Shown: positions 5,728 through 11,347 of the stretch, piece after piece
Layout: each line of letters starts with the position of its first letter
How positions within the stretch are numbered: position 1 is the first letter of the stretch
Assembly: GCA_029266295.1 (NCBI GenBank)
Contig: JAQSXD010000072.1
Coordinates: 1 to 11,347, forward strand
Direction: 5' to 3'
DNA: 11,347 bases
DNA from: Bacillota bacterium
GTDB lineage: Bacteria; Bacillota; Clostridia; Peptostreptococcales; Anaerovoracaceae
Position numbers and translations under genes: made by a program
Notes under the pieces: model-generated
What the model saw: only the letters and a program-made list of their open reading frames with translations
Told to the model about the DNA's origin: nothing
Databases searched by the model: none

Positions 5728-5765
5728 TAAATGTTAAGTCATCCATTGCTGCTAGACCTTATACA

Positions 5766-5869
5766 GTCTGCCTTTATTGTTCTTTTTCTGATGATAAACA
5801 CTCTTAAAGTGAGAGCTTCACCTTCATGGTTCACCATGAACCCTTCCATAGTTCACTGAAAAGGCAGAC
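5766..5869. repeat. Structured 104-bp inverted-repeat element
   Basis: Outer arms GTCTGCCTTT (5766-5775) and AAAGGCAGAC (5860-5869) are perfect 10-bp complements. They enclose a hairpin TTCATGG (5823-5829)/CCATGAA (5834-5840) with a 4-base loop and a weaker CACT/AGTG stem. Two imperfect direct repeats, CCTTCATGGTTCAC (5821-5834) and CCTTCCATAGTTCAC (5842-5856), lie inside. It sits 33 bases past the winged-helix gene stop and just upstream of the promoter at 5699-5727. There is no T-run after the outer stem, so it is not a simple terminator. It could be a small RNA, an mRNA 3' structure, or a protein-binding DNA site. Confidence 0.6.
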
Positions 5870-5902
5870 CATTCCCTTGGTGTAATTATCATCTCTACTT
5901 GC

Positions 5903-6172
5903 TCAGCTGGAATTCGGCTTTTCCACATAATAGAGGTTACTGCTTTTGCCGCCGTTCTCTCTCCAGCGCGGCTCCTTGCGGAGGTACCCGCTCTTTTCCA
6001 GGTCAGCTACCGCCCGTTTTACGGTGCTCCGGGATAGCTTCAGTTCCTTTGCTATGGTGCCAATGGCCGGATAGCATTTTCCTTCCCTATCGACCCGGTC
6101 ATGCAGGTACATATAGACAGCTCTCGCCCGGTGCGGCAATTCTGAGGAATAAAGAGATTTAAAGTAACCCAC
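5903..6172 (-). CDS. Small winged helix-turn-helix protein (89 aa)
   Basis: A GTG start at 6172 with AGGGGGTG just upstream; it begins 11 bp after the coupling-protein stop, so the two are almost certainly cotranscribed. Residues 35-60 (PAIGTIAKELKLSRSTVKRA) form a helix-turn-helix of the Helix_turn_helix_36 type. Residues 62-83 (GYLRKEPRWRENGGKSSNLYYV) look like the wing. The N-terminus (YFKSLYSSELPHRARAVYMYL) resembles the region before the HTH in plasmid replication-initiator-like proteins, so this may be a cut-down DNA-binding domain of that kind. It probably binds DNA in the element, perhaps regulating transfer genes. The target is unknown. Confidence 0.85.
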   Translation of the reverse strand: MGYFKSLYSSELPHRARAVYMYLHDRVDREGKCYPAIGTIAKELKLSRSTVKRAVADLEKSGYLRKEPRWRENGGKSSNLYYVEKPNSS

Positions 6173-6183
6173 AGCTTCACCCC

Positions 6184-8001
6184 CTATTCAATCCGAACAG
6201 GTGCTTTTGTTCTGGACGCACCTTCCGTTTCCTGTGCCTGTGTATGCAGCATTCCTCCTACTGACGGCATATCTGTCTGAATATCCTCCGGCAATTCCTC
6301 GCAGACTGCATAGCGCCGGATAATTTCTTCCTCCAAAGTGTACCTGTCTGCGTATTCCACCCTTCTTGCCGACTGCTCCGGTATTTCGTAGGACTTGCCA
6401 AAGGTAATTCCCCATTCACGGAACAGCTTCAGCCGGGTGCGCATGGGATAGGCACCGGTCTTTGTTACAATAAAATGCCCCTTGGGCATGGATTTGAGTT
6501 CATCCGGAGTCATCAGCGGCCTTTCTATCATCTGCAGAGACTGGCTCGGGTCGTTTTTGCCGCGGCTGACGGAGCCGCTCATGACCGTCTTGCTGCCAAG
6601 GGCCTTTGACAGTACCTGCGCGGATTCGCTGTTGGGTGCAAAGCCTCCGAATACCGTATCCTGGCAATTGTCGATGATAATGGCGGAACCCTCCCGACCA
6701 TAATTCTTTTCCAATTGGGCAAAGCTCTGTATAATCGCTACAATGGATACCCGTCGTGAACGGGAGGCCGAGAACATCATCTCTGCAGACTCTATTTTGG
6801 GTATGGTTCCGATCTCATCCAGGAACATCATCACCCGGTTGGGGAGCTTCCCCCCATGCTCATCCGCCACAGAAAGTATCTCCCGGTAGAGCTGCTGGAC
6901 AATCAGCGATATAATGAAATACTTGGTGTTGTCTTCCTCCGGCATGACCAGGAATATGGCACTTTTTTGATTGCAAAACTTTTCTGCGTCAATGGCTGTA
7001 TCAAAGCACAGCACCTGCTCCAGCTCGGAATCCAGAAAAGAATTGAGCCTGGACAGCGCCGTGGAGAGAACACTCTGCATGGCCTGCTCCGCAGAGTTGA
7101 GCGCTGCCCCTGCAAACCACTTGGTCTTGTGATCGTCCGGCAGGTGTGCCAGAAGCAGCTGGAACAGTGTCCTTCCCTTGACTCCGCTTGGCGCCAGCAG
7201 ATCCTGAATGAGCTTGAACACCGATACGATGTGCCGCTTCTTTGGTTCGCAGTATTCGGCAATCAAGAGGATTACCGAGGTCAGCAGCCCTTCCGCTGCA
7301 TCGTAAAAGAAGGCGTTCTGGCCCGCCGCAGCGGCATCAAAGCCGCCGGAGGTGATGATGGTCTTGGCAGTGATTTTGGCGTACTTCTCTGCGCTTGCTT
7401 TATAGCCAAGGTTCTGAGGATTGGCAAGATAGGCGTCCATATAACGGTTGACCAGATGAAGCAGGTTGTTGCCGTCTGAGCGGGTGGGGTTTCTTAAGTC
7501 AATAACCGCTACGTGGTACCCATAATGCTCCCTTGCGATGCTTCCGTAATTGCGGTACAAATCCCCCTTGGTGTCGGTGGTGATGAAGCTCATTCCGCAG
7601 GCACAGGCATATTCCAGGTTAGGGTATAAAAAGTTCGCTGTTTTCCCGACACCCGCCGCCCCGATCATCAGGCAATGAACATCATCGTCATCCACCAGCC
7701 CATAGCCGTGGGTCGCCGTTTTGTCAAACAGTGAAGGCTTGCGCCAGCCGACAATTAAACCTTGCGCTTCTGGCAGGTTTTCTCCCTTGCGCCATTTTTC
7801 CGGCTCATAGGGTACTTCAGTATAAGTCTTTTTAATTTCCTGTTTCCTTGCCCAGCGTGCCGTGCCATGCTGCCCGTCACCTACCGTCCTTGATTTGATT
7901 CCGTTCAAGGTGTAGTAGTGCGCCAGAAGCGATAACAGCCCGATGACGCTGAACATGGTCAGCGCTGAGGCAATCAGTAGGATAAGTTGAGATGTTTGCA
8001 A
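6184..8001 (-). CDS. VirD4/TraG-like type IV coupling protein (605 aa)
   Basis: The inner-membrane ATPase that links the relaxase-DNA complex to the conjugation channel. An N-terminal hydrophobic segment (residues 6-28) would anchor it; Walker A GAAGVGKT is at 114-121 and Walker B MMFLDEIG at 391-398. Other TraG/VirD4 features include TDTKGDLYRNYG (142-153) and the SRSRRVSIVAIIQSFAQLEKNYG stretch (413-435). The length of 605 is normal for the CD1115-type family of Tn1549/CTn elements, and the VGDGQHGTARWA segment (40-51) is typical of it. The start is a TTG at 8001 with AAAGGAGG nine bases upstream. The small DUF3801-like gene that often precedes this family is not present; cargo genes and a terminator lie there instead, so it must have its own promoter or depend on read-through. 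Confidence 0.95.
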   Translation of the reverse strand: MQTSQLILLIASALTMFSVIGLLSLLAHYYTLNGIKSRTVGDGQHGTARWARKQEIKKTYTEVPYEPEKWRKGENLPEAQGLIVGWRKPSLFDKTATHGYGLVDDDDVHCLMIGAAGVGKTANFLYPNLEYACACGMSFITTDTKGDLYRNYGSIAREHYGYHVAVIDLRNPTRSDGNNLLHLVNRYMDAYLANPQNLGYKASAEKYAKITAKTIITSGGFDAAAAGQNAFFYDAAEGLLTSVILLIAEYCEPKKRHIVSVFKLIQDLLAPSGVKGRTLFQLLLAHLPDDHKTKWFAGAALNSAEQAMQSVLSTALSRLNSFLDSELEQVLCFDTAIDAEKFCNQKSAIFLVMPEEDNTKYFIISLIVQQLYREILSVADEHGGKLPNRVMMFLDEIGTIPKIESAEMMFSASRSRRVSIVAIIQSFAQLEKNYGREGSAIIIDNCQDTVFGGFAPNSESAQVLSKALGSKTVMSGSVSRGKNDPSQSLQMIERPLMTPDELKSMPKGHFIVTKTGAYPMRTRLKLFREWGITFGKSYEIPEQSARRVEYADRYTLEEEIIRRYAVCEELPEDIQTDMPSVGGMLHTQAQETEGASRTKAPVRIE

Positions 8002-8118
8002 GAATACTCCTCCTTTGCATCATGATAAAATTTATATTTTGTAATCGACCGAGGCCCAGTTCAATAAATCATTCTGCCTTGCTTGATTGTTTTTCTCTGA
8101 GGATGGATTTCAGGGCAG

Positions 8119-8152
8119 AAAAAAAGATAAACACCGCAAAGGTGGTTATCTT
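8119..8152 (-). terminator. Intrinsic terminator of the cargo genes
   Basis: AAGATAAACACC (8124-8135) and GGTGGTTATCTT (8141-8152) form a 12-bp stem with one mismatch and a GCAAA loop. On the minus strand the stem runs into a seven-T tract (ATCTTTTTTTCTG). It ends transcription from the PIN gene before the coupling protein. Confidence 0.88.
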
Positions 8153-8268
8153 CGATTTATAAGGGTTTACTATTCACTTGTTACTGGTTTTCAGGTTCTT
8201 GTTATTAGTCAAGAGCGGAGCCACTTTTTACGTGCATTGAATACCGCTCAGGTGGTTTCTTCGCTTGT

Positions 8269-8286
8269 TATAAACATAATGGGAAA
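8269..8286. repeat. 18-bp direct repeat, copy 1 (downstream of PIN gene)
   Basis: TATAAACATAATGGGAAA occurs identically here and at 10021-10038, in the same orientation. This copy lies 27 bp past the PIN gene stop. Together the copies bracket the PIN gene and its upstream region (period 1752 bp), which is what cassette insertion or homologous exchange would leave. Confidence 0.85.
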
Positions 8287-8313
8287 TACATATTATTCTC
8301 GTTTTATTTATTG

Positions 8314-9834
8314 CTATTCAATATTAAATTCAGATCGAAGCTGCTCTAAAATGACTTTATCAGATTCAATACTCTCCTCAAATTCGTTCACTATATTTTC
8401 TAAAGCAGAAGTAATGTCGGTGGTACAATATTCGATATCTTCTTCGCAAGCATCACCTACGTTACCATCATCATCAAATTCGACAAAGCCATAGGTAAGG
8501 TTAATAGAACCCATTCCTAAAGGTTCACCTCTAAAATTGAATAAAGTAATGTCTAATTGATCAGTTTCACCATTGTCGCAAGAGAGATATAACTCATCCA
8601 TTTCCAATGTATATTTTTTTCTGTTTTTTCCATAGAAACGAATATTATTCCCATATTCAAGATAATCGGGCAAGCTAGTTATACATTCAGAAAAATCATA
8701 CCCTGTTGCTTTACTTTGCAGCGTATCAAAAATATTAATAATACCGCTTATATTCGATTCTATTAAATATTCTTCGTTTTCTAAAAACAACTCATTCCAT
8801 TTAGTTATAAAGGATTTGATTCCATCTATCTCTATGGCAGAAATGAAATCAGGAAGTTCTTCTGAATAGAAGTAGCATAGTTCTTCTGCATCACTATAGC
8901 ACTTATTTAGTTTTTCGAATAACCCAACCACAGTTTCAGCAAAATTAGATTCTCGAAAGTTTTCAAGGAAATTATCTTCAAAGCCACCAAGAGAAGATAA
9001 GCCAACAGATTCTCGTTCGTAATCCTCTAATTCTGCATCAAGTAATAATCTCTCTTGTTCTTCATTCTCACGAAACTCTTTTTCAAACTCTTCATATAAA
9101 TTTGCTTCTTTTGCTTCACCTTCTAAATCTATTGCTACTAATTTGCTAAATTGGGTTACATATTTTATTTTGTTTTCTAAGTTCTTTTTTACTATATCCT
9201 TTTGTATGTCCAAATGGAGAGTGTCTTTTGCAGTTCCATCTGAAAAATCGCTTGTATTTCCCGTAACAAAGATTATTCTATCTTCATCCGTTAATGAAAC
9301 TAAATCTTCAATATGCAATAAAGTTTCTACAATCAATCCATCTGCAAAAGACTCTTTTTTTTCGATATGAAATGGAGCTTTTTTATATATTCTTCTCTGT
9401 AAACAGGCAGCATTAAGAATATCATTGTCCTCAATCATAATAGAATTTGGATGCTGAATGATTTTTTGAACAAGTGATTGAATTTCTTCAAGATACTGCA
9501 CATGACTTGCTTTATATTGTTCTTTTAAAATATTTAATTCCCTTTTTGAGTTTATTTTGTAGTCTTTCACCTCAAGACCTTCTATAGTGTAACCATTGAT
9601 TCCGTAGATTTCATCAATCGCTTTGATAGCATTTCTAATTTTTTTATCTACCTCAAATAATTGTTCCTCGATGTGTTTGCTAATTTCATAAGCAACAATA
9701 GATGGAATAATAAGTTTAACTTGATTAAAGTTTAATAGCTTTATAAATGTATTTACCAGTTCCTTAGATACATTATTTCGTCTGTCAATAATCATATCTA
9801 AAAATATATTGGTATCCATAAGTAAGTATTTCAT
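8314..9834 (-). CDS. PIN-domain (DUF4935-like) nuclease-like protein (506 aa)
   Basis: Residues 1-200 form a PIN domain, a Mg-dependent ribonuclease fold. MKYLLMDTNIFLD carries the first acidic residue (Asp7) with Asn9. Glu50 lies in IPSIVAYEISKHI. KKESFADGLIVETL holds Asp165, and IIFVTGNTSDF (187-197) ends the fold with Asp196. The order and spacing match large PIN proteins of the DUF4935 type rather than short VapC toxins. Residues 210-290 are very acidic and probably helical; the last about 200 residues (containing DITLFNFRGEPLGMGS) are unrecognised. Start: ATG at 9834 with AAGGA eight bases upstream; an in-frame ATG three codons earlier overlaps that site. The gene is AT-richer than the transfer genes and flanked by 18-bp direct repeats. 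A defence or toxin-like role is plausible but inferred. No small antitoxin gene is adjacent. Confidence 0.85.
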   Translation of the reverse strand: MKYLLMDTNIFLDMIIDRRNNVSKELVNTFIKLLNFNQVKLIIPSIVAYEISKHIEEQLFEVDKKIRNAIKAIDEIYGINGYTIEGLEVKDYKINSKRELNILKEQYKASHVQYLEEIQSLVQKIIQHPNSIMIEDNDILNAACLQRRIYKKAPFHIEKKESFADGLIVETLLHIEDLVSLTDEDRIIFVTGNTSDFSDGTAKDTLHLDIQKDIVKKNLENKIKYVTQFSKLVAIDLEGEAKEANLYEEFEKEFRENEEQERLLLDAELEDYERESVGLSSLGGFEDNFLENFRESNFAETVVGLFEKLNKCYSDAEELCYFYSEELPDFISAIEIDGIKSFITKWNELFLENEEYLIESNISGIINIFDTLQSKATGYDFSECITSLPDYLEYGNNIRFYGKNRKKYTLEMDELYLSCDNGETDQLDITLFNFRGEPLGMGSINLTYGFVEFDDDGNVGDACEEDIEYCTTDITSALENIVNEFEESIESDKVILEQLRSEFNIE

Positions 9835-10044
9835 ACACACCATCCTTATACAGTGTTATTTTTTACATTCGCACCCATTGCTATATAGGTAATCTAACAA
9901 TTTGGGCTTCCTATAATTGCTATAATCTCGAATACGAGCGGACTGTACATTATTGCTATAACGACAAAAATCCTAAGCTTCTGGTTATTAACTTTAATGA
10001 AATTCAGGCATATCCCCCAGTATAAACATAATGGGAAACCACTC
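9835..10044. promoter_or_regulatory. Intergenic region upstream of the PIN gene with three ATTGCTATA repeats
   Basis: The 9-mer ATTGCTATA occurs three times in the same orientation at 9877-9885, 9916-9924 and 9952-9960, spaced 39 and 36 bp. A short inverted repeat CTCG-AATA-CGAG sits at 9927-9938 between them. The 18-bp direct repeat lies at 10021-10038. This looks like a control region for the PIN gene with repeated operator-like sites. The reverse complement TATAGCAAT also resembles -10 elements, so one may be a promoter. I could not identify a clear matching -35. Confidence 0.5.
10021..10038. repeat. 18-bp direct repeat, copy 2 (downstream of the 422-codon ORF)
   Basis: Identical to 8269-8286 (TATAAACATAATGGGAAA) and in the same orientation. 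It begins six bases past the stop codon of the gene at 10045. Flanking bases differ between the copies, so identity is limited to these 18 positions. Confidence 0.85.
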
Positions 10045-11347
10045 CTATTCCTCCGGAATATTGGTATAATAGTCATTTCCAACCTTAAGAAGTTCAATTG
10101 TATTACTCGTAGCTGCGATATACTTGGAAATGCCATTAACAGACGAATCCAATAGCTCTGTATCCCCGCAGTGATCCATATATGATTTCAGACTTTCGAT
10201 TTTTTCTTTCTTCTTTTCTTTACGTTTTTCATTTAGAATTCCATCGACATATTTGCCAGCCTTAATGCCAACTGGCGTTCTGGCAAATACAGTTACAACA
10301 ACACCAACTGCTAAATCAGCAGCAATCTGCATTGAGCTTCTCTTATTTAATGCATTATTTGAACCCAAATAATTCTTCATCTCATCCTGACATGAAGAAT
10401 AATCATCTTTATATTGGTTTACGATTCCTTTAAGGTCTTCATGAACAATCTTAAAATAATCGGCATCAGGTGCATCCATCAGATAAAGTTCCATAAGATT
10501 TGCCATGCAATACGCTAATGTTGCGCACCGATACTGAGTCATATAATTTCCGACATCGTTTATATTCTTACCAATCTTCTTATCCTTGTCTTTCTTATCA
10601 GCAGCCTGCCTAATACTTTCTGCTTGCTCCTGATAAAAGTTGATAAATCCCTGCGTCTGTGTTTGGATTGATTTGAGCTGCGTTATTGTAGCATTTTTTT
10701 GAACTTCATCGTCTTTTATGAAGGAAATCCGCCTTTTAACTTTTTCGAGTGTCTGAAGAGCCGCCTTGAGCTTACTTTGTTTATCCGCATCAAGAAATTG
10801 TTCAATTCGATCCAGACCATCTTTGATATCTGACAGCTTTTCATTAACCTGTGCCATAAAATATTGTCCAGTAACAAAAGATGCAGCATTAAATATATTT
10901 AAAGCCACCTGTGGTGCTGCTGAAACAGACAGTTTTGCACTGTTCTCAATAAATTCTGCTTGACCGGTCACCTTGTTTGTCACTTGATTTAGCTCAGAGC
11001 CTCGAAAAGCTCCAGCTGTTTGTTTTGATTTGGCCAGAATCGTACCAGGATCCAAGATTACACGGTAAGTTCCTTCTACTGCCTCCTTAAACGCAAATCG
11101 AACTGCGCCATTGTTGATATGCTGAACAGCAAGTTGCGGTACATATTGAAATATCTGTGTCACGCGTCCAAGAGCCTCGCCTGGCAATTTCCAGTAGCCT
11201 TTTTCCTCCAGTTCAGCCGGAAGCATTTTTTTTTCGTGATACACTTCAATTCCATATTCATCTTTTAGACAGAGTTGTAACTCCTCTGAACCTTTTTTAT
11301 GAATACAGCTCAAGGTTGTGCAGGCAAATTCCCCAATTCTTCTGTTC
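10045..11347 (-). CDS. Unrecognised helical, possibly membrane-associated protein (5' end beyond window)
   Basis: The frame is open to the window edge. A TTG at 11313 could start a 422-residue protein, but there is no ribosome binding site before it and the frame continues upstream (NRRIGEFACTTLSCIHKKG), so the true start is probably just outside. Numbering from that TTG, 128-155 (LSVSAAPQVALNIFNAASFV) is hydrophobic. Residues 155-240 are coiled-coil-like (LSDIKDGLDRIEQFLDADKQ). Residues 328-350 (MQIAADLAVGVVVTVFARTP) form a second hydrophobic, glycine-containing segment, followed by a lysine-rich patch (363-374). I recognise no family. The helical-hairpin-plus-hydrophobic layout resembles membrane-acting effectors, but that is only an impression. 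It lies upstream of the PIN gene in the same orientation, 210 bp apart, as probable cargo of the element. Confidence 0.8.
   Translation of the reverse strand, partial: NRRIGEFACTTLSCIHKKGSEELQLCLKDEYGIEVYHEKKMLPAELEEKGYWKLPGEALGRVTQIFQYVPQLAVQHINNGAVRFAFKEAVEGTYRVILDPGTILAKSKQTAGAFRGSELNQVTNKVTGQAEFIENSAKLSVSAAPQVALNIFNAASFVTGQYFMAQVNEKLSDIKDGLDRIEQFLDADKQSKLKAALQTLEKVKRRISFIKDDEVQKNATITQLKSIQTQTQGFINFYQEQAESIRQAADKKDKDKKIGKNINDVGNYMTQYRCATLAYCMANLMELYLMDAPDADYFKIVHEDLKGIVNQYKDDYSSCQDEMKNYLGSNNALNKRSSMQIAADLAVGVVVTVFARTPVGIKAGKYVDGILNEKRKEKKKEKIESLKSYMDHCGDTELLDSSVNGISKYIAATSNTIELLKVGNDYYTNIPEE

Larger units (their letters stand above)
8002..8313. other. Intergenic region between cargo and coupling protein
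   Basis: No convincing gene. It contains the cargo terminator (8119-8152), one copy of the 18-bp repeat (8269-8286) and an imperfect direct repeat of about 22 bp. The two repeat copies share ACCGC, AGGTGGTT and CTTCG, at 8134-8154 and 8243-8264. The roughly 110 bases between terminator and coupling-protein start should hold that gene's promoter, but I could not find a strong -35/-10 pair by eye. Confidence 0.6.

Noticed and set aside
6856..7479. 207-codon plus-strand ORF
   Set aside because: Antisense to the ATPase region of the VirD4 coupling protein, which is unambiguous on the minus strand; no ribosome binding site.
8087..8494. 135-codon plus-strand ORF
   Set aside because: Runs antisense through the cargo terminator and the end of the PIN gene; low-complexity serine-rich translation without motifs.
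9894..10136. 80-codon hydrophobic minus-strand ORF spanning the end of the unknown cargo gene
   Set aside because: It overlaps the 3' end of the larger ORF in another frame, has no ribosome binding site, and covers the ATTGCTATA repeats.
1..11347. CRISPR array, tRNA or rRNA genes
   Set aside because: No regularly spaced repeats with unique spacers and no tRNA-like or rRNA-like sequence were seen on either strand; the three ATTGCTATA copies are too short and too few for CRISPR.

Overview
The window looks like part of an integrative and conjugative (or mobilizable) element of an anaerobic Clostridia-type Firmicute, probably a gut Lachnospiraceae or Oscillospiraceae relative. The reasons are strong AGGAGG ribosome binding sites, TTG and GTG starts, a VirD4 coupling protein of the Tn1549/CTn type, a tandem set of large serine recombinases, and a Tn916 Orf7-like sigma factor. 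Every supported gene is on the minus strand, so transcription runs from high to low coordinates. I ran no database search; family names come from recognising motifs.

Right part (11347 down to about 8120): an AT-richer cargo segment. It holds an unrecognised protein open to the window edge (10045-11347) and a 506-residue PIN-domain nuclease-like protein (8314-9834). An identical 18-bp sequence lies just downstream of each gene (10021-10038 and 8269-8286), so the PIN gene and its upstream region sit between direct repeats. An intrinsic terminator at 8119-8152 closes the segment.

Middle (8001-5903): the VirD4/TraG-like coupling ATPase, followed after 11 bp by a small winged-helix protein. The rest of the conjugation machinery is not in the window.

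Regulatory middle (5902-5023): no convincing protein gene. It holds a structured inverted repeat (5766-5869), a good promoter (5699-5727), a clear c-di-GMP-I (GEMM-I) riboswitch (about 5428-5512) followed directly by an intrinsic terminator, a possible 14-codon leader ORF and two more terminator-like hairpins. The first real gene downstream is the sigma factor (4573-5022), which has its own terminator. The layout suggests that c-di-GMP gates expression of the element's regulator; this is inference.

Left part (4572-1): a GC-rich, highly palindromic stretch without a convincing gene, then a recombination operon. In transcription order it contains a 235-residue resolvase-like protein with an altered catalytic motif, a 53-residue SHOCT-like protein, a complete 543-residue large serine recombinase, a 299-residue recombinase with no catalytic domain, a 57-residue remnant of a recombinase N-terminus whose catalytic Ser is Gly, and the start of a third recombinase cut by the window edge.
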